From: CAZJFH01 sp964545205 | Lineage (GTDB): Bacteria > Pseudomonadota > Alphaproteobacteria > Rhodospirillales > Magnetospirillaceae | Length of the DNA stretch: 19,125 nucleotides | Reading direction: 5' to 3' | Assembly (NCBI GenBank): GCA_964545205.1 | Contig: CAZJFH010000089.1 | Span: 1-19,125 of the forward strand | Shown: in pieces, positions 13,657-19,125 of the stretch | Position numbering within the stretch: position 1 is the stretch's first letter | Layout of the letters: every line of letters starts with the position of its first letter | Position numbers and translations under genes: made by a program | The notes under the pieces: model-generated | What the model saw: the letters and a program-made list of their open reading frames with translations, nothing else | Databases searched by the model: none | Told to the model about the DNA's origin: nothing

Positions 13657-14838
13657 TCATTCTTTTCGCGGACGCCAGGCCGACACCGCCGCCGCCGCCG
13701 ATCGTCCCGCCGCGTCCAGCGCCGGGATCAGCAGCAGCGTCGCCGTCGCCACGGCGATTCCGAGTTGGGTCAGCCCAGGATCGGCAGTGCCGCCGGTCGC
13801 CGCCGCGGCGAGCAGCACGAACGCGAATTCGCCGCCGCCGCTGAGCAGCAGCGAAATCCTCGGCACCTCCTCGAGCCGGTGGCGCGACGCCGCGGCCAGG
13901 GCGGCTATGACCAGCGCCTTCGTGCCGAGCAACACCGGAACGGCCAGCGCGATCGTGGCGGCGTTCTCGAACAGGATCGCGGGGTCGACGCCCAGCCCGA
14001 CGCTGACGAAGAAGACGCCCAGCAGGAGTGCGCGGAACGGCTCGAGGTCGGTCGCGATGCGCGCCCGGTGCTCGGTCTCGGCCAACAGCAGCCCGGCCAG
14101 GAAGGCGCCGACGGCCGCCGACAGTCCGGCCGTGGCCGCCGCGGCCATCGCGCCGACGATGCCGAGCAGGGTGCTGGCCAGGAACATCTCGGGGGTGCGC
14201 TGCGAATCGACCACGGTCAGCGACGGCCGCAGCACCCAGCGGCCGAAGGCGACGATCGCCGCCAGCGCCAGCGTGCCGGTGATCAGCGCCTCGGCGAGGC
14301 TCGTCAGCACCGGCTGGCCGGGCGGCAGCCCGACCAGGACCAGCAGCGGCACGGTGGCGAGGTCCTGGAACAGGAGGATGGCGAACGCGGTGTGGCCGAC
14401 CCTGGTCTGGGTCTCGCGCCGCCGCCGCAGCAGGTGCATCACCACGGCCGTCGACGACAACGCCAGGGCGGCTCCGAGGACCAGCGCCTGCGGCGCCCGC
14501 GCGACGCCGCTCCAGACCGCCAGTCCGGCGAGAGCGGCCGTGCTGGCCGCGACCTGCAGGCCGCCGAGGCCGAGGATCGCGCGCCACATCGCGCGCAGGC
14601 GCTCGAACGACAGTTCCAGGCCGATGGTGAACAGCAGGAATCCGACTCCGAGTTCGGCGATGAAGGCGATCGTCTCGGAACTGGTCAGCAAGCCGGCGCC
14701 GTTCGGCCCCAGCGCGAGGCCGAGGCCGAGATAGCCGATGATCGGGTCGACCCGGAGCCGCTGCGTCACGGCCAGCATGGCCACCACGGCGGCGAGAAAC
14801 AGCGCCACGGGCCACAGCAGGTCGAGATCGGCGTGCAC
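13657..14838 (-). CDS. KefB-type (CPA2) cation:proton antiporter, membrane domain only
   Basis: A 393-aa protein with about 11-13 membrane segments. CPA2/KefB motifs are GLGLALGPNGAGLL (38-51), LLFTIGLELSFERL (68-81), ALALSSTAVVM (124-134) and LLFQDLATVPLL (155-166) with the probable ion-coupling Asp159. No cytoplasmic RCK/TrkA-N domain follows, so the regulatory part of E. coli KefB is missing and the gene ends naturally after the membrane domain. The start is a GTG with a moderate upstream G-rich site. It is the last gene of the Hsp20 operon, 13 bp after the 34-aa ORF. A KefB-like gene beside Hsp20, DegP and FtsH is also found in transmissible heat-resistance islands; here it could counter ion or proton imbalance under stress. 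Confidence 0.85.
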   Translation of the reverse strand: MHADLDLLWPVALFLAAVVAMLAVTQRLRVDPIIGYLGLGLALGPNGAGLLTSSETIAFIAELGVGFLLFTIGLELSFERLRAMWRAILGLGGLQVAASTAALAGLAVWSGVARAPQALVLGAALALSSTAVVMHLLRRRRETQTRVGHTAFAILLFQDLATVPLLVLVGLPPGQPVLTSLAEALITGTLALAAIVAFGRWVLRPSLTVVDSQRTPEMFLASTLLGIVGAMAAAATAGLSAAVGAFLAGLLLAETEHRARIATDLEPFRALLLGVFFVSVGLGVDPAILFENAATIALAVPVLLGTKALVIAALAAASRHRLEEVPRISLLLSGGGEFAFVLLAAAATGGTADPGLTQLGIAVATATLLLIPALDAAGRSAAAAVSAWRPRKE

Positions 14839-14851
14839 CGCCGTGCCTCGG

Positions 14852-14956
14852 TCAGTCGGGCGCCATCAGGACCGCGACCCAGCCCGGCGGGCAGAGGAAG
14901 AAGCTGGCCGGGGCCGCGGCCAGGCAAAGCAGCGCGACGGTTTTGGGCGAGATCAT
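14852..14956 (-). CDS. Possible 34-aa hydrophobic membrane peptide
   Basis: A short reading frame of 34 codons between the first Hsp20 gene and the antiporter, with gaps of 32 and 13 bp. The translation starts MISPKTVALLCLAAAPASFF and has one hydrophobic span (about 6-31) with two cysteines (11, 22) and a CPPGW turn. An AGGCAGG-like stretch lies upstream of the ATG. The tight packing in an operon and the membrane-like composition favour a real small protein. No family is recognised and the frame is short enough to be chance. Confidence 0.4.
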   Translation of the reverse strand: MISPKTVALLCLAAAPASFFLCPPGWVAVLMAPD

Positions 14957-14988
14957 CGGATGCCTGCCTTCGGCCGCGGCCGGCCGGA

Positions 14989-15462
14989 TCACGAGGCCTT
15001 GACCTCGATGCGCTTGACCCTGGCCTGGGCCTCGGGCGACTTCGGCACCGTGACCGTCAGCACGCCCTTCTTGAACACCGCCTCGGCCTTGTCGCCCTCG
15101 ACGCCGGCCGGCAGCGGAATGCTGCGCAGGAAGCTGCCGTAGGAGCGCTCCGAGACGTACCAGTTCTTGTCGCGCTGCTCGGTCTCGGCCTTCTTCTCGC
15201 CCTTGATGGTCAGCACGTCGTTGGCGACGGTCAGCTCGACGTCCTTCTCGTCCATGCCCGGCAGTTCGACCGAGACCTCGACCGCGCCCTCGGTCTCGCG
15301 CACGTCGGCGCGCGGCCCGGTCCAGCCGAATTCCGGCATCGGCATGCCGTCGAAGCGGCGCCAGTAGTCGTCGAACACGCGGTTCATCTCGCGCTGCAAC
15401 GTCGCCAGCGGGTTGGCCGCCTCGCCCTTGCGGTTCCACGGAATCAGGTCACGAATGTGCAT
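14989..15462 (-). CDS. Small heat-shock protein Hsp20, promoter-distal copy
   Basis: A 157-aa small heat-shock protein. The N-terminal arm (about 1-50) contains NPLATLQREMNRVFDDYWRRF, typical of class-A bacterial Hsp20. The alpha-crystallin domain (about 50-145) has VSVELPGMDEKDVELTV and the closing KKGVLTVTVPK signature (131-141). A C-terminal I-E-V anchor (152-154) would dock in a neighbour's groove. Such proteins hold unfolding proteins without ATP until DnaK or Clp acts. The ATG at 15462 follows GGAGGGA; a GTG 15 bp upstream would place that site inside the gene and is rejected. It starts 16 bp after the stop of the middle Hsp20 gene. Confidence 0.9.
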   Translation of the reverse strand: MHIRDLIPWNRKGEAANPLATLQREMNRVFDDYWRRFDGMPMPEFGWTGPRADVRETEGAVEVSVELPGMDEKDVELTVANDVLTIKGEKKAETEQRDKNWYVSERSYGSFLRSIPLPAGVEGDKAEAVFKKGVLTVTVPKSPEAQARVKRIEVKAS

Positions 15463-15477
15463 GGCTCCCTCCTTCAC

Positions 15478-15879
15478 TCACGATTCCGCCCTCAGCGGAA
15501 TGCGGCGCGTGCGCGCGGACTCGGCCTTGGGCAGCTCGATGCGCAGCAGGCCGTTGCTGAACGCGGCGGTGATGCGCTCGGCGTCCACCGAATCCGGCAG
15601 CGCCAGAACCCGTTCGTAGTCGCCGTCGGCGTACTCGCCATGGATCAGGCGGTAGCCGTCGGGCACCGCGAAGCTGGTGCGGCCGTGCAGCCTGAGCACG
15701 TCGCCTTCGACCTCGACCTCGATGGCGTCGGCGGCGACGCCGGGCATCTCGGCCGTCACCACGAAGGACTCGTCGGTCTCGAACACGTCCGCCAGGGGCA
15801 TGAAGACCTGGCGGGTGGCGGCCTCGGCCGCGGCGCTCTGGACCTGGCCGTTGCCGCGCTTCTGGACAGCAGTCGCCAT
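15478..15879 (-). CDS. Small heat-shock protein Hsp20, middle short copy
   Basis: A 133-aa small heat-shock protein with a short N-terminal arm (about 1-25). Its alpha-crystallin domain (about 26-120) has VTAEMPGVAADAIEVEVEG and NGLLRIELPK (109-118), and the C-terminal anchor is I-P-L (127-129). It is clearly diverged from the two flanking Hsp20 copies, so mixed oligomers with different client preferences are possible. GGAGGTG precedes the ATG. It lies 14 bp after the upstream Hsp20 gene and is co-transcribed with it. Confidence 0.88.
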   Translation of the reverse strand: MATAVQKRGNGQVQSAAAEAATRQVFMPLADVFETDESFVVTAEMPGVAADAIEVEVEGDVLRLHGRTSFAVPDGYRLIHGEYADGDYERVLALPDSVDAERITAAFSNGLLRIELPKAESARTRRIPLRAES

Positions 15880-15893
15880 GGTTCACCTCCTGG

Positions 15894-16346
15894 TCACGAA
15901 GACTTCACCGGGATGCGCTTGGGCTTGTCCTGCTCGGGACGTTCCAGCTCGATCCCGAGCACGCCGTTGTCGAAGCGCGCCCGCACCTTGTCCGGGTCGA
16001 CCCGGAACGGCAGCCGGATCGTGCGCGAGAACGGGCCGCCGCGACGCTCGCGCAAGTGCCAGCGCGCCTGCTCCGGGGCGTCGGAAGTCGCGGCCTCGCC
16101 GCGGATGGTCAGCAGGTCCTCGCGCACGGTCACGTCGACGGCCTCGGGCGCCGTGCCCGGCAGTTCGGCCGTGACCACGAGCGTGCTGTCGCCGGCCCAG
16201 ACGTTGAGCGCCGGCAGCGCCTCCGGTTCCGGCGCGGCGAAGTCGCCGAACAGCCGGTTGATGTCCCGCTGCATGCGCCGCATCTCGGCCAGCGGATCGA
16301 AGCCGAGCGGCGCCGGGCCGAAGCGGCCGAAGTCGGAAAGCAACAT
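15894..16346 (-). CDS. Small heat-shock protein Hsp20, promoter-proximal copy
   Basis: A 150-aa small heat-shock protein. The N-terminal arm (about 1-45) has FDPLAEMRRMQRDINRLFGDF, the alpha-crystallin domain (about 46-137) has VTAELPGTAPEAVDVTV and NGVLGIELERP, and the C-terminal anchor is I-P-V (145-147). The usual proline-lysine end of the signature is changed to ERPE. I chose the ATG at 16346: an AAAGGAGGG site lies 7 bp upstream, and the longer open reading would run through a structured leader. It is the first gene of the operon, and its ribosome site is predicted to be hidden in a ROSE-like hairpin (16350-16379). Confidence 0.88.
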   Translation of the reverse strand: MLLSDFGRFGPAPLGFDPLAEMRRMQRDINRLFGDFAAPEPEALPALNVWAGDSTLVVTAELPGTAPEAVDVTVREDLLTIRGEAATSDAPEQARWHLRERRGGPFSRTIRLPFRVDPDKVRARFDNGVLGIELERPEQDKPKRIPVKSS

Positions 16347-16349
16347 CGT

Positions 16350-16379
16350 CCATCCCTCCTTTCCAAAAGCGAGGGGCGG
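16350..16379 (-). promoter_or_regulatory. ROSE-like RNA thermometer hairpin at the Hsp20 ribosome site
   Basis: Read on the minus strand, CCCUCGCUUU (16375 to 16366) pairs with the ribosome site AAAGGAGGG (16362 to 16354) across a UGG loop. Pairing is complete except for one unpaired G in the first strand, and it can extend by about three pairs (16377-16379 with 16352-16350). The strand opposite the ribosome site contains UCGCU, matching the UYGCU signature of ROSE thermometers. In those elements the G is bulged and the hairpin melts on heating. ROSE elements are known before Hsp20 genes in alphaproteobacteria. Seen: the pairing and motif. Inferred: temperature control. Confidence 0.62.
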
Positions 16380-16488
16380 TCGGCGTGGCGATGTCGTCGA
16401 GGCGGATGGGGCACGAACGGATTCACATCCTCTGCGAGCGACATGATCCACGCGACGGCCCACCTCATGGTCGGACCGTTGTACCCGG

Positions 16489-16514
16489 GCCGGGACGGTC
16501 CTCGCCGTCCCGGC
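16489..16514 (-). promoter_or_regulatory. Ten-base-pair leader hairpin upstream of the Hsp20 operon
   Basis: Perfect inverted repeat with 10-bp arms (16489-16498 and 16505-16514) and a 6-nt centre. It starts about 8 bp downstream of the predicted -10 element, so it would form the first hairpin at the 5' end of the Hsp20 mRNA, about 145 nt before the start codon. ROSE leaders usually have stable upstream hairpins before the melting one. A terminator for the upstream degP transcript is the alternative, but no T run follows on the minus strand. Confidence 0.45.
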
Positions 16515-16521
16515 GCTATCG

Positions 16522-16550
16522 GAATTAATCGGCGAAGGGTCGCTGTCAAG
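16522..16550 (-). promoter_or_regulatory. Candidate heat-shock or sigma-70 promoter of the Hsp20 operon
   Basis: On the minus strand CTTGACA (16550 to 16544) is followed, 16 bp after TTGACA, by TAATTC (16527 to 16522). TTGACA is a consensus -35, and CTTGAC also matches the -35 of alphaproteobacterial heat-shock (RpoH) promoters. The element overlaps the TGA stop of degP (16546-16548). Transcription would start near 16515, giving a leader of about 170 nt. It shares CTTGAC with the promoter candidate upstream of the ftsH transcript. Confidence 0.45.
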
Positions 16551-17922
16551 CCCCCGCCGGCAAGGTCAGGAAAAGGGCGCCGTCGCCGCGCCGCACGCGC
16601 AGCAGGACCGGCTTGTCGCCGTCATGCGAGGCCAGCGCCCGTCGCAGGTCCGCGACGGTTTCGGTTGGCCGCCCGGCCGCCTCGACGATGACGTCGCCGG
16701 GCCGCAACCCGATTTCCTGCGCCGGGCTGCCCAGGGCGACCGCGGCGACGAAGACGCCCTTGCCGCGGCCGTACAGCTCGTGCGAGGGCGGTATCTCGCC
16801 GAGCACGGCGCCCTCGATGGCCGAGGCCGCGGCGGACGGCCCTTCCGTCGCGCCGTCGCCGTCGCGCAGCACGGCGCGAAGCGTGCGCGGCTCGCCGTCG
16901 CGCATGACCACAAGCTCGACCGCGGCGCCGGGGCGCCGAAGCCCGACGGCGTTGCGCAACTGGGCGGCCGTGGCGATCGGAACGCCGTCGAGTGCGACGA
17001 CCACGTCGCCGGCGCGCAGCCCCGCGGCCTCGGCGGCGCCGCCGCTCTCGACGTTGGCGACCAGGGCGCCGTCGAGCCCGGCCAGGCCGGCGGCCTCGGC
17101 GATATCGGGCGTGATGTCCTGGACGAGCACGCCCAGGCGCCCGCGGCGGACCTCGCCGTGCTCGATGATCTGGGCGACGATCGCGCGCACCATGTTGGCG
17201 GGAATGGCGAAGCCGATGCCGTTGTTGCCGCCGCTGCGGCTGATGATGGCGGTGTTGATGCCGACCAGCCGCCCGCGCTGGTCGATCAGCGCGCCGCCGG
17301 AGTTGCCGGGATTGATCGAGGCGTCGGTCTGGATGAAGTTCTCGTAGCCCTCGATGCCGAGGCCGGTGCGGCCGAGCGCGCCGACGATGCCCAGCGTCGC
17401 CGTCTGCCCGAGGCCGAAGGGATTGCCGATGGCGATGACGAAATCGCCGATCCGCAGCCGGTCCGAGTCGCCGAACGGCACCGCCGTCAGGTCGTCGGCC
17501 GCGACCCTGAGCAGCGCCACGTCGGCCTCCGGGTCGCTGCCGACGACCTCGGCGTCCAGCGTCCGCCGATCGTTGAGGGTCACGGTCACCTCGTCGGCGC
17601 CGTCGACGACGTGGTGGTTGGTGACGACGTAGCCCTCGACGGCGTCGATGACGACGCCCGAGCCGACGCTTTGCACCCGCCGCTGGCGCGGCACGGCCGG
17701 AAGGTCCGGGATGCCGAAGAAGTGGCGGAACAGCGGGTCGGTGAACAGCGGATGCCGGCGATCCGGCCCGAACGCCTTGACCGAGATGTTGACGACGCCC
17801 GGCGAGACGCGTTCCAGCACCGGATTGAGCGACGGCAGGACGTCGGCGCTGGTCGCCGCCGGCGCGGCTCCCGACCAGGGCAGGGCGACCAGCAGGACGA
17901 GCTTTGGCAACAGCGAGCGCAT
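16546..17922 (-). CDS. degP: DegP/DegQ-type periplasmic serine protease (HtrA family)
   Basis: A 458-aa HtrA protease. It has a signal peptide (about 1-23, AAPAA-T). The trypsin-like domain (about 30-255) has a complete triad: His104 in TNHHVV, Asp134 in EADVALLR and Ser208 in NPGNSGG. Two PDZ domains follow (about 262-350 and 375-455). Length and two PDZ domains match DegP/DegQ. The LA loop before the His is short, which leans toward DegQ or DegS-like regulation. A GGGGGTAAGG site precedes the ATG. It degrades or chaperones misfolded envelope proteins. It lies upstream of the Hsp20 operon on the same strand and is divergent from the ftsH transcript, an association also known from heat-resistance islands. 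Confidence 0.9.
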   Translation of the reverse strand: MRSLLPKLVLLVALPWSGAAPAATSADVLPSLNPVLERVSPGVVNISVKAFGPDRRHPLFTDPLFRHFFGIPDLPAVPRQRRVQSVGSGVVIDAVEGYVVTNHHVVDGADEVTVTLNDRRTLDAEVVGSDPEADVALLRVAADDLTAVPFGDSDRLRIGDFVIAIGNPFGLGQTATLGIVGALGRTGLGIEGYENFIQTDASINPGNSGGALIDQRGRLVGINTAIISRSGGNNGIGFAIPANMVRAIVAQIIEHGEVRRGRLGVLVQDITPDIAEAAGLAGLDGALVANVESGGAAEAAGLRAGDVVVALDGVPIATAAQLRNAVGLRRPGAAVELVVMRDGEPRTLRAVLRDGDGATEGPSAAASAIEGAVLGEIPPSHELYGRGKGVFVAAVALGSPAQEIGLRPGDVIVEAAGRPTETVADLRRALASHDGDKPVLLRVRRGDGALFLTLPAGA

Positions 17923-17959
17923 CCTTACCCCCTTCGACTTTGGCGGTTTCCGGGAGCTC

Positions 17960-17987
17960 TACTTAAAGACCCGCGGCGCTGCCGCAA
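17960..17987 (-). promoter_or_regulatory. Weak candidate promoter for degP
   Basis: On the minus strand TTGCGG (17987 to 17982) and TAAGTA (17965 to 17960) are spaced by 16 bp and end 37 bp before the degP start. The match to sigma-70 hexamers is only moderate. It lies in the 145-bp gap between divergent degP and the plus-strand small gene, where a promoter must exist. Confidence 0.28.
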
Positions 17988-17994
17988 CCGGCAT

Positions 17995-18023
17995 CTTGAC
18001 GCGTCCCGTCCGGGGACTATCGT
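17995..18023 (+). promoter_or_regulatory. Candidate heat-shock promoter for small gene and ftsH
   Basis: CTTGAC (17995-18000) is followed after 16 bp by CTATCG (18017-18022). This fits the CTTGAC plus CTAT-like layout reported for RpoH promoters in alphaproteobacteria; TTGACG-N16-TATCGT is also an acceptable sigma-70 promoter. The start would be near 18030, about 40 bp before the small gene at 18068 and upstream of ftsH, a typical RpoH target. Confidence 0.45.
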
Positions 18024-18067
18024 CTTTGGTGCCAACGAAAATCGCAGTGATGTCCCGGAGGTTCCCG

Positions 18068-18493
18068 ATGAACCGGCCGATCAGTGAACGCGTCTCTTCC
18101 GAGCGGATGAGGATGGGCGCTGGAAGCCGCCGAACGGTTGGCCTGGCCGCGTGTTCTTCCGATGTCGCGCGGTGCCGCCGCGAGCTGTTGGCGGCGGCGC
18201 GACGCGCGTCGGCGTCGGAGCTCTACGTGCGCAGCGTCGATCTGCTGAGCGCGCTCGAGCGCGCCGGCATCGCCTGGCAGCGGTTCGCGGCCCTGCGGCG
18301 CCTCGACAACCTGTTGTGCCGTCACGAATGCGGGCTGCAGCCGCTGGACGGCCAGCGCGTCGCCGCGCTGGTCGGCGAATGGGCGGCGGCGATGCCGCTC
18401 GATGCTGCTGAAGCTCCCTCGGTCGGGAGGTCGTCATGGACAGGAAAGCAAAGTTCAATCTTTGGTTCTTCGTCGCCGCACTGTTCGGCGTGA
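18068..18493 (+). CDS. Hypothetical protein overlapping ftsH start
   Basis: A 141-aa protein of unrecognised family. GGAGG (18057-18061) lies 6 bp before the ATG; an upstream ATG at 18050 lacks a site. Third codon positions are strongly G/C in the central part, which supports real coding. The middle (about 36-110) looks helical and Leu/Ala/Arg-rich, including SELYVRSVDLLSALERAGIA, with three cysteines. No signal peptide or membrane span is seen. The frame continues past the ftsH start and stops 58 bp inside it, so the last 19 residues are encoded in a second frame of ftsH. Translational coupling to ftsH is likely. It may be a small adaptor or regulator of the quality-control block, but nothing shows this directly. 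Confidence 0.6.
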   Translation: MNRPISERVSSERMRMGAGSRRTVGLAACSSDVARCRRELLAAARRASASELYVRSVDLLSALERAGIAWQRFAALRRLDNLLCRHECGLQPLDGQRVAALVGEWAAAMPLDAAEAPSVGRSSWTGKQSSIFGSSSPHCSA

Positions 18494-19125
18494 TGCTGTT
18501 CCAGCAGCTCTGGGTGGCGTGGCGCACGGTCGAGCCGATCCCGTACAGCGCGTTCAAGTCCTACCTGGAGCAAGGGCTGGTCGACGACATCGTGGTCTCC
18601 GACCAGCACATCACAGGCAGCTTCAAACAGCCGCAGGACGGCAAGACGCAGTTCGTCACGCCGCGGCTGGACCCGCGGCTGGCCGAGGAGCTCGAGAGTG
18701 CCGGCGTCACCTTCACCGGCACGGTCGAGAACACCTTCCTGCGCGAGATCCTGTCGTGGATCATCCCGATCGCGCTGTTCTTCGGCATCTGGATGTTCCT
18801 GATGCGACGCATGAGCCGCGGCATGGGCGGATTCATGACGGTGGGCAAGAGCAAGGCCAAGATCTACGTCGAGAGCGACACGAAGACCGCCTTCGACGAC
18901 GTCGCCGGCGTCGACGAGGCCAAGGAGGAACTGCAGGAGGTCGTCGCCTTCCTGAAGGATCCGAAGCATTACGGTGCGCTCGGCGCCCGGGTGCCCAAGG
19001 GCGTGCTGCTGGTCGGGCCGCCGGGGACCGGCAAGACCCTGCTGGCCCGCGCCGTCGCCGGCGAGGCCGGGGTGCCGTTCTTCTCGATCTCCGGCTCCGA
19101 TTTCGTCGAGATGTTCGTCGGCGTC
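18436..19125 (+). CDS. ftsH: ATP-dependent membrane protease FtsH (3' end outside window)
   Basis: The first 230 codons of an FtsH AAA+ zinc metalloprotease (full family length about 600-650), cut by the right window edge. Two membrane segments (about 9-27 and 105-123) flank a periplasmic domain (about 30-104). The AAA domain starts with DDVAGVDEAKEELQEVV and has Walker A GPPGTGKT (194-201) and SGSDFVEMFVGV. The zinc site would lie beyond the window. The N terminus (MDRKAKFNLWFF, PIPYSAF, VSDQHITGSF, FFGIWMFLMRRM) resembles, from memory, the island-borne FtsH of heat-resistance loci more than the housekeeping E. coli type. GGGAGG lies 6 bp before the ATG at 18436. It degrades unneeded or damaged membrane and cytosolic proteins. 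Confidence 0.92.
   Translation, partial: MDRKAKFNLWFFVAALFGVMLFQQLWVAWRTVEPIPYSAFKSYLEQGLVDDIVVSDQHITGSFKQPQDGKTQFVTPRLDPRLAEELESAGVTFTGTVENTFLREILSWIIPIALFFGIWMFLMRRMSRGMGGFMTVGKSKAKIYVESDTKTAFDDVAGVDEAKEELQEVVAFLKDPKHYGALGARVPKGVLLVGPPGTGKTLLARAVAGEAGVPFFSISGSDFVEMFVGV

Noticed and set aside
13159..16446. Plus-strand open frame of over 1,000 codons running across the phosphatase, antiporter and Hsp20 genes
   Set aside because: It crosses several well-supported genes in the wrong frame or strand and its product is arginine/glutamine-rich nonsense typical of high-GC shadows.

Overview
The window is GC-rich throughout (by eye roughly two thirds or more), with strong G/C preference at third codon positions. 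The protein families and gene arrangements fit an environmental alphaproteobacterium, possibly Rhodospirillales-like. That placement is inferred from style and content; there is no rRNA or other marker. No tRNA, rRNA, transposase or CRISPR array was seen.

Layout. (1) 1-503: no supportable gene, relatively AT-rich at about 225-365, with one 15-bp dyad. (2) 504-3340, plus strand: a four-gene sulfur/redox cassette of a double-rhodanese protein, a single rhodanese, a small c-type cytochrome and a YeeE/YedE permease. (3) 3522-9277: a DSF-type (diffusible fatty-acid signal) quorum-sensing and cyclic-di-GMP module. It holds an RpfC-like hybrid histidine kinase (+), an RpfF-like signal synthase convergent with it (-), and a divergent REC-PAS-GGDEF-EAL protein (+) in the place where xanthomonads have RpfG. 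(4) 9294-12984: two divergently transcribed metalloid/redox operons, each led by a different cysteine-bearing ArsR repressor followed by an ArsP-family permease. One ends in a DUF2703 protein and the other in a minimal thioredoxin-like protein. (5) 13085-13651: an exported histidine phosphatase. (6) 13657-19125: a protein-quality-control island with three Hsp20 genes, a 34-aa ORF and a KefB-type antiporter in one minus-strand operon, a DegP/DegQ protease upstream of it, and a divergent small gene plus ftsH, which runs off the right edge.

How it works together. The rpf block looks self-contained: RpfF would make a cis-2-unsaturated fatty-acid signal, the membrane kinase would sense it and feed a phosphorelay, and the REC-PAS-GGDEF-EAL protein would convert the output into a c-di-GMP change. 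The right-hand island combines aggregate holding (Hsp20), envelope proteolysis (Deg), membrane proteolysis (FtsH) and ion homeostasis (KefB-like). Its content resembles the transmissible heat-resistance islands (LHR/tLST/TLQC). The leader of its first Hsp20 gene carries a ROSE-like RNA thermometer: a UCGCU-containing anti-Shine-Dalgarno strand with one unpaired G opposite AAAGGAGGG. CTTGAC-type heat-shock-like promoters lie before the Hsp20 operon and before the ftsH transcript. The most promising items are the DSF module with its unusual output protein, the thermometer and the quality-control island.
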